NCBI RefSeq assembly: GCF_037104765.1
Contig: NZ_JBAWSY010000003.1
Span: forward strand, 124,001 to 188,000
Direction of reading: 5' to 3'
DNA: 64,000 nt
Source of the DNA: Psychrobacillus mangrovi
GTDB taxonomy: Bacteria; Bacillota; Bacilli; Bacillales_A; Planococcaceae
Notes under the pieces: model-generated
Seen by the model: the letters and a program-made list of their open reading frames with translations, nothing else
What the model was told of the DNA's origin: nothing
Databases searched by the model: none
Part shown: positions 44,657 through 54,010 of the stretch, piece after piece
Position numbering within the stretch: position 1 is the first letter of the stretch
Layout of the letters: each line of letters opens with the position of its first letter
Program-made: the position numbers and the translations under genes

Positions 44657-45727
44657 ATGAATGAAATTACTAAACTATTAAAAATACAACATCCTATCGT
44701 TCAAGCACCAATGGCAGGAGGGATAACTACTTCAAAATTAGTGGCAGCTGTTTCTAATAATGGGGCACTTGGAATGATTGGAGCCGGATATTTAACTCCA
44801 GCTCAATTACAGGAGCAAATCAGAGAAGTAAAGAAGTTAACTTCAGCTAACTTTGGAGTTAATTTATTTGTTCCAAATTATTTTGAGATTAATGAAAGTC
44901 AGATAGAGAAAACCAATCAATTACTAAGCAAATATAAAGTGGAATTAAACATTCAAGAGGAAAATACACCTCTTACAAGTATAGAGAGTACCAAACATAC
45001 ATTCATGGAACAAATACAAATCATTATGGAAGAAAAAGTTCCAATTTGTACTTTTACTTTTGGTGTTCCATCTAAAGAAGTGTTAGATCAATTAAGTAAA
45101 CGCAACATTATCTCTATTGGTACTGCGACAACTGTTAAGGAAGCGTTAATCATTGAAAGATTAGGAATGAATGCTATTGTTGTGCAAGGAAGTGAAGCCG
45201 GAGGTCATAGAGGAAACTTTTTAAGTACCCACGAAGAAGGCTTAATTGGCTTAATGTCTTTAACTCCACAGGTAGTAGATCATGTAAAAATACCTGTTAT
45301 AGCTGCTGGTGGTATTATGGATGGTAGAGGATTAATGGCTTCTTTAAGCTTAGGAGCAAGTGCTGTCCAAATGGGTACTGCATTTTTAACATGTGAAGAG
45401 AGCGGTGCACATCCTGTCCATAAAGAAGCAATTATTAATTCTAAAGATGAAGATACAACATTAACGAGTGCTTTTTCTGGGAAATGGGCAAGAGGTATTA
45501 AAAATAGATTTATATTGGAAATGCAAGAATACGAATCTACCATTCCGAATTTTCCGGTACAAAATACACTTACACAATCTATTCGAAAAGCTTCTTCTGC
45601 TGGAAATAATAAAGAGTTTATGTCTCTGTGGGCTGGACAAAGCCCATTACTTGCTAGAAATGAGACAGCAGGAGCGTTAATAAAACGTATTATAGAAGAA
45701 GCAAGAAGTATAAATACAAGCATTTAG
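44657..45727 (+). CDS. Nitronate monooxygenase (NMO/2-nitropropane dioxygenase family)
   Basis: A 356-residue FMN TIM-barrel enzyme. LLKIQHPIVQAPMAGGITTS opens the barrel. The FMN phosphate region reads VVQGSEAGGHRGNF with the class motif G-x-E-A-G-G-H, then PVIAAGGIMDGRGLMASLSL and ASAVQMGTAFLTCEESGAHP. It oxidises nitronates such as propionate-3-nitronate in characterised members. ATG 44657 is preceded by GGATAGGTG; a start at 44627 is possible but lacks a site. Bidirectional terminator follows. Confidence 0.88.
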   Translation: MNEITKLLKIQHPIVQAPMAGGITTSKLVAAVSNNGALGMIGAGYLTPAQLQEQIREVKKLTSANFGVNLFVPNYFEINESQIEKTNQLLSKYKVELNIQEENTPLTSIESTKHTFMEQIQIIMEEKVPICTFTFGVPSKEVLDQLSKRNIISIGTATTVKEALIIERLGMNAIVVQGSEAGGHRGNFLSTHEEGLIGLMSLTPQVVDHVKIPVIAAGGIMDGRGLMASLSLGASAVQMGTAFLTCEESGAHPVHKEAIINSKDEDTTLTSAFSGKWARGIKNRFILEMQEYESTIPNFPVQNTLTQSIRKASSAGNNKEFMSLWAGQSPLLARNETAGALIKRIIEEARSINTSI

Positions 45728-45778
45728 AAACAAAGCCTATAGCCAACGTAATATAGTTGTCTATAGGCTTTGTTTTTA
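45728..45778. terminator. Bidirectional terminator, NMO and GNAT genes
   Basis: AAACAAAGCCTATAG/CTATAGGCTTTGTTT, 15 bp perfect, with an 18-base loop, between converging genes. Confidence 0.9.
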
Positions 45779-46288
45779 GCTGGATGTAATAATATATTCA
45801 TAAAAATGCTCATCTTGCTGAGTATCATCAAACCATTTCATACCTTTAAATGTAAATCCTATCTTTTCTAAAATTTTGAGAGAACCAATATTCTCAGGAC
45901 TTGCTGAAGCTATTATCTTCTGAACTTTACCGTGACTTTTTACTAATTCTAAGCAAGCTGTGGCAGCTTCAGAAGCATAGCCTTTCCCCCAAGCTGATTT
46001 AATAAAATGATAAATTAATTCAACTTCTTCCATTGAACTTACAATATTAAATCCTGCACACCCTATAACCTCTTTTGTTTCTTTAAGTATTACAGCGTAA
46101 ACAGATAACCCTTTTACGTCATGACATTTACGATATCCCTCAATAACTTTTAATAATAGTTCGTGTGGCGTAGGTCCATCACATAATGCCATCACTTCCT
46201 TATCGCCCCAAAAATTTTTAGCAGACTCTATTTGAGAGTCCTCAAACACGCATAAATACAAACGATCTGTTTCAATTATAATCTTCAA
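45776..46288 (-). CDS. GNAT acetyltransferase
   Basis: A 170-residue type-3 GNAT protein: ETDRLYLCVFEDSQIESAKN, LIYHFIKSAWGKGYASEAAT (acetyl-CoA loop) and SPENIGSLKILEKIGFTFKG. TTG start at 46288 after AAAGGAGAG. It ends inside the bidirectional terminator. Substrate unknown. Confidence 0.83.
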   Translation of the reverse strand: MKIIIETDRLYLCVFEDSQIESAKNFWGDKEVMALCDGPTPHELLLKVIEGYRKCHDVKGLSVYAVILKETKEVIGCAGFNIVSSMEEVELIYHFIKSAWGKGYASEAATACLELVKSHGKVQKIIASASPENIGSLKILEKIGFTFKGMKWFDDTQQDEHFYEYIITSS

Positions 46289-46403
46289 GTTTTCTCTCCT
46301 TTTCTATATATCAATACGAAATCGCAGAAAACTTCGGAAAACTAGATCCTCTATTTTAAATAAAAATAAGTTTGTCCACGACTGTCCATTCTGTTTTTCC
46401 TAA

Positions 46404-48113
46404 TTAAATTGTAGGTTTTTCAAGATCATGCTTTTTAATATGATATTGCAGACTTTGCCGTGTAATGCCAAGTTTTTTAGCAGCCCTAGATACATTCCAA
46501 TTTGACTGAACTAAAGTTGTTTCAATTAGTTGTCTTTCAGTACTATTAAAGATTTTTTTAAGCGGCCTTTGAATCTCGTCTTTCTGATTAAACGAAGTAT
46601 TTGTATACATTGATATTTTTCCACGGATATACGATGGGAGATGTTCAACTTCAATCTCTTCTGCATTTTCTGGCACTCGTATAATTAAATTTTCAATCAA
46701 ATGCTCCAATTCTCTAATATTTCCTGGCCAAGAATAATGAAGTAAACTTTTTTGTAATAAATCTGAAAGAGGTGGAACTGTTTTTGAAAATTTAGCTTGA
46801 TACGTACCTAAAAAATAATTAATAAAAAAATGTACATCTTCAATTCGTTCTCTAAGTGGAGGAATGTATAAACTTGTATGTGCAATTCTATAAAACAAGT
46901 CTAGGCGCATTCTATTTTCTGCAATAAGTTTCTCTGGATCTTCGTTGCATGCACTTATAATGGTACATTTTACCGGTGCAACTTCGTTAGAGCCTACTTT
47001 CCGAACCAACCTTTCTTGTAGAACACGCATTAATTTGGTTTGCAAAGTAATTGGCATCGAGTTAATTTCATCTAAAAATAAGGTGCCATCTTGTGCATAT
47101 TCAAATAATCCCATCTGGTCTGTTGCACCTGTAAATGCTCCTTTTACTGTTCCAAATAAAGTACTTTCAAGTAAATTTTCTGGGATTGCTGCACAATTAA
47201 TTGCAACGAAAGGTTTATTTGCTCTCGGACTATGGTTATGCATGCTTTGCGCGAATAATTCTTTTCCAGTACCTGTCTCACCAACAATTAATGTATCCGC
47301 ATTATGTATAGAAACATTTTGAGCTTCTTTTATAAGTTCTAATAAAGCAAAGCTTTTACCCTTTATATTATCAAAGGTAAAGATAGTACCATTCTTAGAA
47401 TGGACTTTATCTTGAGTTGAAATATTTGCTTGTCTTTTTAATTCGATTGTTTGGTGAAGACGGTCTTTCAATTTAGATTCATTCGTACTGAGAGAAAAAA
47501 CTGAAATGGTTTTTCCATCTTTTTGAATCGGAAATGTACTATAGTTAACATATTTAGGTATTCCATTAATATTTGAATGTGCACGATATCTAGAATAAAT
47601 AGGTTTTCCTGTTTTAAATGTATGTCGATGTTCCGAGTATTGAGGGTTGTAATTATATACAGTCCATAAATGTTTACCTATTATATCCTTGCTAGATAAT
47701 CCCTCCATTTTCTCTTGTGCATCATTATATAAAGTAATTTCTCCTTCTGAGTTACTCATCATAACTCCTTCATCAAGAGCTTCAATTATTTTTTCTAAGC
47801 AATATAATCTCTCCTCTATATAAGTTAAATCGCTTTCCAAATATTTTAGGCATAAAAAAACAATAGAACAATCAGAAGAAAAAACTTTGACATCTACAGA
47901 TAACTTTCTTCCATCTAATTGAAGAGTAAATGATACATTGTTGTTAAACTGGTTGTGATCACAGTCTATAAAACTACGAATAGCCATTCCATTTGAGATC
48001 TTAACTGGAAAGTCTTCATTTAAGTCATGCCAAAGAATTTCATGATTCTCGTTTAGAGCAATCACTCCATCTACAAAACTTCGAATAATCGATCCGATAG
48101 AAGCAACAGTCAT
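46404..48113 (-). CDS. sigma-54 enhancer-binding regulator (PAS-AAA+-Fis), RocR-like
   Basis: A 569-residue activator of sigma-54 promoters. The ATG at 48113 follows AAAGGGAG; a longer in-frame reading to 48191 lacks a site. An N-terminal sensory part (about 1-110) is followed by a PAS domain (about 118-225, EALDEGVMMSNSEGEITLYN). The AAA+ domain (about 255-485) has Walker A GETGTGKELF, the GAFTGA loop that touches sigma-54, Walker B GTLFLDEINS and SWPGNIRELEHLIENLIIR. A C-terminal Fis-type HTH reads NVSRAAKKLGITRQSLQYHI. It is divergent from the hut-like operon and is very likely its activator. The effector may be the imported amino acid or an intermediate. Confidence 0.93.
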   Translation of the reverse strand: MTVASIGSIIRSFVDGVIALNENHEILWHDLNEDFPVKISNGMAIRSFIDCDHNQFNNNVSFTLQLDGRKLSVDVKVFSSDCSIVFLCLKYLESDLTYIEERLYCLEKIIEALDEGVMMSNSEGEITLYNDAQEKMEGLSSKDIIGKHLWTVYNYNPQYSEHRHTFKTGKPIYSRYRAHSNINGIPKYVNYSTFPIQKDGKTISVFSLSTNESKLKDRLHQTIELKRQANISTQDKVHSKNGTIFTFDNIKGKSFALLELIKEAQNVSIHNADTLIVGETGTGKELFAQSMHNHSPRANKPFVAINCAAIPENLLESTLFGTVKGAFTGATDQMGLFEYAQDGTLFLDEINSMPITLQTKLMRVLQERLVRKVGSNEVAPVKCTIISACNEDPEKLIAENRMRLDLFYRIAHTSLYIPPLRERIEDVHFFINYFLGTYQAKFSKTVPPLSDLLQKSLLHYSWPGNIRELEHLIENLIIRVPENAEEIEVEHLPSYIRGKISMYTNTSFNQKDEIQRPLKKIFNSTERQLIETTLVQSNWNVSRAAKKLGITRQSLQYHIKKHDLEKPTI

Positions 48114-48214
48114 GGTAGTTTTACTCCCTTTCATAAATAAAATTATCAATAGTATAACATAATTCTTCTGATTATTTAGAAGAGTCTGCATGTAAAATTT
48201 ATCTGCACCTAATA

Positions 48215-48237
48215 AACATCAATGTTCTCAACATGTT
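48215..48237. promoter_or_regulatory. Candidate enhancer palindromes for the sigma-54 regulator
   Basis: AACAT-CA-ATGTT (48215-48226) and AACATGTT (48230-48237) are adjacent perfect inverted repeats about 190 bases upstream of the predicted hutU start site, a distance usual for enhancer binding. The remaining intergenic sequence (48114-48400) is AT-rich; ATATTTT/AAAATAT near 48261 is another weaker palindrome. Confidence 0.4.
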
Positions 48238-48401
48238 TTGATTATTTAATTAGAAATTTAATATTTTGTATAAAAATATCTGCAGTTTCAAACCGAATAT
48301 TTCTTCTCTTTATCTTCAAAATTAAGTTAGAAAAAAATAATCTCATATAATCAAACGAGTCTAGACAGGATATTTTAATAATTTTATAAAAATTTAGAAA
48401 A

Positions 48402-48419
48402 TTGGCACGTAACTTGCAT
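48402..48419 (+). promoter_or_regulatory. sigma-54 (-24/-12) promoter of the hut-like operon
   Basis: TTGGCACGTAACTTGCAT matches the sigma-54 consensus TGGCAC-N5-TTGCW, with GG at 48404-48405 and GC at 48416-48417 exactly 12 bases apart. The predicted start is about 48429, with the hutU ATG at 48467. No sigma-A promoter is evident. Confidence 0.92.
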
Positions 48420-48466
48420 TATAAAAAAGTGTTAGATCAAAATTTTGAATTTAGGGGGAACTATCA

Positions 48467-50185
48467 ATGACAACACCAGAAATTTTGTATTCTGTAAAAG
48501 CGCAAAGAGGTCCTGAGTTACGTTGTAAAGGGTGGAGACAGGAATCGATTCTACGTATGCTAGAAAACAATATGGAGAACGCAGAAAAACCAGAAGAACT
48601 TGTTATCTATGGTGGTATTGGGAAAGCAGCACGTAACTGGGAATCCTACCATGCCATTGTGAAATCATTAAAAGAGTTAGAGGATGATGAGACACTAGTC
48701 GTGCAATCAGGGATGCCGGTAGCAATTTTCAAGACACATAAGTATGCACCAACAGTGGTAATGGCAACGACGAATATCATGAAAGCGGATTGGCCAACAT
48801 TCTATGATTTACAAGATAAAAATCTCACGATCTACGCGAATTATACAGCAGCACCTTGGGAGTACATAGGTACACAAGGAGTTATTCAAGGAACATTTGA
48901 AACACTTTCTGCGATTGCTCGCCTGCATTACAATGATTCCCTTGTTGGAAAGATCCTTTTGACTGCAGGAGCTGGAGGTATGGGTGGGAACCAAACACGC
49001 GCAATGACGATGCACGGTGGGGTAGCGATTCTTTGTGACTCTAACATTGAGATCATTCAACGTCGTATTGACAAAGGGTTCATCGATGAGGTTGCGGGTT
49101 CACTAGACGAGGCGATTGCAAAAGCGAAGGAATATGCTGCGGCTGGAAAACCACTTGGCATCGCAGTAGTTGGAAATGCCGCAGATATTTTTGAGGAAGT
49201 ACTTGAAAAAGTATGGCTACCGGATATATCCACTTCCATGACGCCTGGGCATGACCCGATTTCTTACTTGCCAGCTGGTTATACAGTCAAAGAAGCAGAA
49301 GAGCTACGTGACTCCAATCGTGAACTGTATCTGGAAAAAGCACGTGAGACAATGGTGCGTGAATTGAAAGCACTTATCAAATTCATGGATTTGGGTGTCC
49401 ATTCATTTGAATATGGGACAAGCCACCGTAAAGAATGTATCGATGCGGGAATGAATGAAAAAGAAGCGAAACGTCTTCCAGGATTCGTGGCAGAATACAT
49501 CCGCCCGCTATTCTGTGAGGGGCGTGGACCATTCCGCTGGGTTTGCCTATCTGGAGAAGCAGACGATCTCCGCAAAATTGATGACATGATTCTAGAAAAA
49601 TTTAGCGATGACCATCTGGTGACTCGTTGGATAAAACTGGCAAAGGAGCACATCCCAATTGAAGCACTACCTGCACGTATATGCTACATGGGATTTGGCC
49701 AACGTAAAGCTTTTGCTCTAGAAGTAAATGACATGATTCGTCGCGGAGAACTGGCAGGACCAGTTGCGTTCTCTCGTGACAATTTAGATTCTGGCTCTAT
49801 TGTGAATCCAACATTCGAATCCGAAAACATGAAAGATGGAAGTGACCTAATCTCTGACTGGCCAATGTTGAACGGTCTTCTTAACGCAGTAGGCATGTGT
49901 GACTTAATCGCGATTCAAGCAAACTACTCGATGGGAGAGGCGGTTCATACAGGTGTAACGATGGTTGCGGACGGAACGGCTGAGTCCGATATGAGACTAG
50001 AAGTAGCAATGACCGTAGATTCTGGAATTGGAGTGGTTCGTCACGCGCAAGCTGGATATGAAATTGCGCAGGATGTTGCAAATGGTAAAGGTAAGTTAAC
50101 AGAGGAAAGCATAAAGATTCCATTATGGTGGACACGTGAAGCTACATTTGGACCAAAAGATGTGAAAAAGGAAGTTAAGGCATAA
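48467..50185 (+). CDS. hutU: Urocanate hydratase homologue with altered active site
   Basis: A 572-residue member of the urocanase family, which hydrates urocanate using NAD+ as an electrophile. Kept features: YGGIGKAARNWE, the glycine-rich GAGGMGG near 168-174, VVGNAADIF, EYIRPLFCEGRGPFRW, LPARICY, RDNLDSGS and GSDLISDW. Changed relative to B. subtilis HutU as I recall it: A-Q-P-L becomes N175-Q-T-R178; DQTSAHD becomes SMTPGHD; YGNNIRQ becomes YGTSHRK; HHGGGVGMG becomes QANYSMG (residues 484-490). The carboxylate-binding Arg region is intact but the ring-binding pocket is not. The substrate may be a modified urocanate. First gene of the operon; start after AGGGGGAAC. Confidence 0.8.
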   Translation: MTTPEILYSVKAQRGPELRCKGWRQESILRMLENNMENAEKPEELVIYGGIGKAARNWESYHAIVKSLKELEDDETLVVQSGMPVAIFKTHKYAPTVVMATTNIMKADWPTFYDLQDKNLTIYANYTAAPWEYIGTQGVIQGTFETLSAIARLHYNDSLVGKILLTAGAGGMGGNQTRAMTMHGGVAILCDSNIEIIQRRIDKGFIDEVAGSLDEAIAKAKEYAAAGKPLGIAVVGNAADIFEEVLEKVWLPDISTSMTPGHDPISYLPAGYTVKEAEELRDSNRELYLEKARETMVRELKALIKFMDLGVHSFEYGTSHRKECIDAGMNEKEAKRLPGFVAEYIRPLFCEGRGPFRWVCLSGEADDLRKIDDMILEKFSDDHLVTRWIKLAKEHIPIEALPARICYMGFGQRKAFALEVNDMIRRGELAGPVAFSRDNLDSGSIVNPTFESENMKDGSDLISDWPMLNGLLNAVGMCDLIAIQANYSMGEAVHTGVTMVADGTAESDMRLEVAMTVDSGIGVVRHAQAGYEIAQDVANGKGKLTEESIKIPLWWTREATFGPKDVKKEVKA

Positions 50186-50194
50186 GGAAATCTA

Positions 50195-50234
50195 GAAAGG
50201 GAGTAGATATCTATAGTTAGGATATCTACCTTTC
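50195..50234 (+). terminator. Stem-loop, possible attenuator after hutU
   Basis: GTAGATATC/GATATCTAC extended by GAAAGG/CCTTTC, followed by a T/C-rich tail. It could end part of the transcripts or protect the hutU mRNA; the operon evidently continues. Confidence 0.5.
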
Positions 50235-50288
50235 TTTTCTTTTCTTTCAAAATAAAAGGCTCTAAAAACTTAAATAGGGGGCAATGAA

Positions 50289-51113
50289 ATGAAAAAGAAT
50301 TTATTTCTTACGATAGTCATAATTTTCTCTTTAATCTTAGCAGCATGTGGGTCTGGAGAGGCTGACGCAGATGCGGATAAGAATGGCAGCACAAGTGATG
50401 GTAAAAAAACACTCAAAGTTGCTACAGAGGCAAATTATGCACCTTTTGTTTATTTGGATCAAGGGAAAATGACTGGTTTTGATGTAGATTTTATGAATGC
50501 TGTTGCTGCAGAAGCTGGCTACGAAATTGAGTTAGTAAATGTTGGATGGGATCCACTATTTGTTGAAGTGAAAAGCAAGCTTTCAGATTTAGGGATATGT
50601 GCGATAACAATTAATGATGAAAGAAAGCAAACATACGATTTCTCAGTCCCATATTATTTATCTACTAACAAAATCCTAGTTCCTGAAGGTAGTGATATAA
50701 AAACTGCTGCGGATTTAAAGAAAGATAAAGTAGTAGCGGTATTAGGTGGAACAACAGGTCAAGAAGCAGTAGAAAGTATTCTTGGTAAAAATAATAGTAA
50801 TATAAAAAAATTCGATAATAATAACCTAGCTATTATGGAAATGATCAATGGTGGGGCAGATGCGGTAGTTGCGGATAATGCAGTAGTCGAGGAATATGCA
50901 AAAAATAACCCTGATCAGAAACTAGTTGTAATTACAGATGAAGAAGGTTTTGAAAGTGAGTTTTATGGAATTATGTTTCCAAAAGGAAGTGAACTTACAG
51001 GAGATTTTGATAAAGCTGTAATAGCTGTCCTGGAAAATGGAACATATACAAAAATTTATAAAGAGTGGTTTGGTACAGAACCTGATGTAGATACAATATT
51101 AGCGCAACAATAA
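50289..51113 (+). CDS. ABC transporter amino-acid-binding lipoprotein
   Basis: A 274-residue solute-binding protein of family 3 (polar amino acids). The signal peptide ends in the lipobox LAAC (Cys about residue 20), followed by an acidic linker. LKVATEANYAPFVYLDQGKM and TGFDVDFMNAVAAEAGYEIE are the family opening; GWDPLFVEVKSKLSDL, the ADAVVADNAVVEEY region and the end MFPKGSELTGDFDKAV fit. It would capture the substrate outside the membrane for the permease and ATPase that follow. Start after AGGGGGCAATGAA. Confidence 0.93.
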   Translation: MKKNLFLTIVIIFSLILAACGSGEADADADKNGSTSDGKKTLKVATEANYAPFVYLDQGKMTGFDVDFMNAVAAEAGYEIELVNVGWDPLFVEVKSKLSDLGICAITINDERKQTYDFSVPYYLSTNKILVPEGSDIKTAADLKKDKVVAVLGGTTGQEAVESILGKNNSNIKKFDNNNLAIMEMINGGADAVVADNAVVEEYAKNNPDQKLVVITDEEGFESEFYGIMFPKGSELTGDFDKAVIAVLENGTYTKIYKEWFGTEPDVDTILAQQ

Positions 51114-51125
51114 GTTTTAAGAATT

Positions 51126-51166
51126 AAATTGCGTGACTTCAAATAAAAAGTTACGCAATTTTGTTT
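51126..51166 (+). terminator. Stem-loop between binding protein and permease
   Basis: AAATTGCGTGACTT/AAGTTACGCAATTT pair over 14 positions with one mismatch, followed by TTGTTTT. Such hairpins often keep binding-protein mRNA more abundant than the permease part. Confidence 0.6.
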
Positions 51167-51184
51167 TCACAAGGGGGGAACAAA

Positions 51185-51841
51185 ATGGATTTTAGATTTG
51201 ACATATTAGTAGAATATATTCCTTTCTTTTTGAAGGGAACACTTCTAACAATAGGCTTATCACTTATAGGAATACTAATAGGAACAATATTAGGGTTGTT
51301 AGTTGGTTTAGGAAAAATGATGAAAAACAAAGTAATTTCATTTATCTGCAGTTGCTATATAGTATTTTTCCGTGGAACACCATTATTTGTTCAAATCTTA
51401 TTAATTCACTTTGGGGTAGTGCCTATGATCATCGGGCATACAAATGGGATAGTAGCCAGTATTATTGCCCTTTCTTTAATTGCAGGTGCATATATTTCTG
51501 AAATCTTCAGAGCAGGTATTCAGTCAATCGATAAGGGGCAAATGGAAGCATCACGTTCTCTTGGCATGAATCATGTCCAATCAATGAAAGATGTAATTCT
51601 ACCGCAAGCTATTAAAAGAATGATACCTCCTTTAGGGAATGAGTTCATTGTTCTTATTAAAGAATCTTCCTTAGCTGCAATTGTTGCAACTCCTGAACTT
51701 ATGTATTATGGTCGTGCTTTAGCAAGTCAATATTACCGCGTATGGGAACCGTATCTTACAGCTGCCCTTATTTATCTAGTGCTAACTACTACTTTAAGTT
51801 TCTTATTAAATCATCTTGAAAGAAGGTTGGCAACAGAATGA
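51185..51841 (+). CDS. ABC transporter permease, polar amino acid type
   Basis: A 218-residue HisMQ/GlnP-type permease with about five TM helices. The opening YIPFFLKGTLLTIGLSLIGI is the family N-terminus and the EAA loop is EASRSLGMNHVQSMKDVILP, which docks the ATPase. ATG 51185 follows AAGGGGGGAACAAA. Its last codon overlaps the ATPase start (ATGA). Confidence 0.92.
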   Translation: MDFRFDILVEYIPFFLKGTLLTIGLSLIGILIGTILGLLVGLGKMMKNKVISFICSCYIVFFRGTPLFVQILLIHFGVVPMIIGHTNGIVASIIALSLIAGAYISEIFRAGIQSIDKGQMEASRSLGMNHVQSMKDVILPQAIKRMIPPLGNEFIVLIKESSLAAIVATPELMYYGRALASQYYRVWEPYLTAALIYLVLTTTLSFLLNHLERRLATE

Positions 51842-52560
51842 TACAGGTAAAGAACTTAAAAAAATCATTTGGTACAAATGAAGTATTAAAGGATATCAAT
51901 GTTGCCATTAAACCTCAGGAAGTTGTAGTAGTGATTGGACCATCTGGATCAGGAAAATCAACTTTTTTAAGATGCTTGAATTTACTTGAATTGATCACAG
52001 ACGGTCGTGTGGCGATAGAAGGTATTGATATAACAGATAAGAAGACAGATATTAATAAAGTTAGAACCGAAGTAGGTATGGTATTCCAACAATTTAATTT
52101 GTTTCCCCATAAAACGGTAATGGAAAATATTATTCTTGCCCCTATGAGAGTGAGAAAGTTATCTTTAGAAAATGCAAAGATAAAAGGTTTAGATTTACTC
52201 CGTAAAGTTGGACTTGAAGAAAAGGCAAATGCGTATCCAGATTCTTTATCAGGTGGTCAAAAGCAACGAGTAGCTATTGCAAGGGCACTTGCGATGGAAC
52301 CTAAAATTATGCTTTTTGATGAACCGACATCTGCATTAGATCCTGAAATGGTTGGAGAAGTACTGGAAGTGATGAAACAATTAGCAAAAGAGGGGATGAC
52401 GATGGTAGTTGTTACTCATGAAATGGGATTTGCTCGAGAAGTAGGCGACCGCGTTATTTTTATGGATGGTGGTTTCATAGTGGAAGAAAATATTCCAAAA
52501 GAAATATTTGAAAACCCACAACACGATCGAACAAAATCCTTCTTAAGTAAGGTTCTCTAA
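51838..52560 (+). CDS. ABC transporter ATPase, polar amino acid type
   Basis: A 240-residue GlnQ/HisP-type ATPase. Walker A GPSGSGKSTFLRCLN, Q-loop VFQQFNLFPH, signature LSGGQKQRVAIARAL, Walker B IMLFDEPTSALDPEM, H-loop VVTHEMGFAREV. Translationally coupled to the permease. Its place in the operon points to uptake of the pathway substrate. Confidence 0.95.
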   Translation: MIQVKNLKKSFGTNEVLKDINVAIKPQEVVVVIGPSGSGKSTFLRCLNLLELITDGRVAIEGIDITDKKTDINKVRTEVGMVFQQFNLFPHKTVMENIILAPMRVRKLSLENAKIKGLDLLRKVGLEEKANAYPDSLSGGQKQRVAIARALAMEPKIMLFDEPTSALDPEMVGEVLEVMKQLAKEGMTMVVVTHEMGFAREVGDRVIFMDGGFIVEENIPKEIFENPQHDRTKSFLSKVL

Positions 52561-52600
52561 TCGGTTTCAAAATTTAAGAATCCAAACATGGGGTGAAAAA

Positions 52601-53950
52601 ATGAATAGTCTTCCAGAATCATTAGAAAATCATCAAGTTTCGTTTAATGGGCAACAAAAGATATATTCGTTTCCAAATTTCATAAAATTCTTCTTTTTTA
52701 GTACTATAGGAATTTTTATGTTTTTTATTCCAATTAATATAAATGATAAAAATTCCATTCCTTTAGATCACTTGGTTACGTGGATTCGGTCATTTTCTAA
52801 TACGGCAAATGCCTATTATGCAATGATATTAGTTGTTTTGGGTGCAGCCTACCCTTTTTACAAAAAAACATGGCGGAAAAGTAAAGTTGAAATGGTATTA
52901 TCTGCTTTTAAAGTATTAGGGGCTATTGCTGCTTTTCTTGTATTGTTTGAAATCGGTCCAGCTTGGCTTATGGCAGAAGATATGGGGCCATACTGGTACT
53001 ATAAATTACTTATTCCTATTGGAGTTCTCGTACCAATTGGTGCAATTTTTTTAGCAATGTTAGTTGGATATGGATTACTTGAGTTTATTGGTATTTTCAT
53101 GCAGCCAATTATGCGTCCAATATGGAGAACTCCTGGTAGATCTGCTATTGATGCAGTTGCCTCGTTTGTTGGTAGTTATTCTATTGGTTTGTTAATAACG
53201 AACAGAATTTACAAGGAAGGTAAATATACAAAGAAAGAAGCAGTTATTATTGCAACGGGTTTTTCTACCGTGTCAGCTACATTTATGATTGTTGTGGCAA
53301 ACACTTTAGACTTAATGCATATTTGGAATTTATATTTTTGGCTCACATTTTTAGTTACTTTTGTGGTAACAGCTATTACGGTGAGAATTTGGCCAATAAA
53401 TAAAATGAGCGATGAGTATTACACAGAAGAAGGGTATCCAGAAGAAATTATAAAAGAGAATCGAGTAAAGTATGCATGGGAGCAAGCAATGCTTACTGCT
53501 CATAATGCTCCTAAATTAAAGACAAATATTTATGAGAATGTCAAAGATGGATTAGTTATGGCAATGGGTATTTTACCGTCTATTATGTCCATTGGATTAT
53601 TTGGGTTAATATTGGCGAATTATACACCGGTGTTCGACTTTCTTGGTTATATTTTTTATCCATTAACTTGGATTCTTCAAATTCCAGAACCACTTCTAGC
53701 TGCAAAGGCTGCAGCCATTAACCTAATTGATATGTTTTTACCATCACTGGTTGTATTGGAGGCAAGTTTAGAAACTCGATTTATTATAGGATCTCTTTCC
53801 ATCTCGACGATTCTATTCTTCTCTGCTTTGATACCTTGTATTCTATCAACGGAAATACCAATTAAGATGACGCATATATTAGCAATTTGGTTTTGGAGAA
53901 CGATTTTAACGCTCATCATTGTTACACCACTTGTATTTTTATTCCTCTAA
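52601..53950 (+). CDS. YjiH-family membrane protein (nucleoside-recognition/GATE domain)
   Basis: A 449-residue polytopic protein with about ten TM helices. GPYWYYKLLIPIGVLVPIGA, the GYGLLEFIGIFMQPIMRPIW segment and RSAIDAVASFVGSYSIGLLI are typical of the YjiH group with a Gate domain. YjiH genes are often found beside hut genes and are suspected transporters for histidine pathway compounds; this is not proven. Start after GGGGTGAAAAA. The C-terminal end is hydrophobic with no tail. Confidence 0.82.
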   Translation: MNSLPESLENHQVSFNGQQKIYSFPNFIKFFFFSTIGIFMFFIPININDKNSIPLDHLVTWIRSFSNTANAYYAMILVVLGAAYPFYKKTWRKSKVEMVLSAFKVLGAIAAFLVLFEIGPAWLMAEDMGPYWYYKLLIPIGVLVPIGAIFLAMLVGYGLLEFIGIFMQPIMRPIWRTPGRSAIDAVASFVGSYSIGLLITNRIYKEGKYTKKEAVIIATGFSTVSATFMIVVANTLDLMHIWNLYFWLTFLVTFVVTAITVRIWPINKMSDEYYTEEGYPEEIIKENRVKYAWEQAMLTAHNAPKLKTNIYENVKDGLVMAMGILPSIMSIGLFGLILANYTPVFDFLGYIFYPLTWILQIPEPLLAAKAAAINLIDMFLPSLVVLEASLETRFIIGSLSISTILFFSALIPCILSTEIPIKMTHILAIWFWRTILTLIIVTPLVFLFL

Positions 53951-54010
53951 ACTTTCAATGTGTGCAGCTGATATGTGTCTAGTACTACTTTTAATGGAGG
54001 TATGAAAACA

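Noticed and set aside
41163..46288. Prophage or integrative element
   Set aside because: The excisionase-like protein is alone; no integrase, structural genes, att repeats or tRNA target were seen.
46945..47322. Plus-strand frame of 125 codons inside the sigma-54 regulator
   Set aside because: Antisense to the AAA+ domain with no independent signals.
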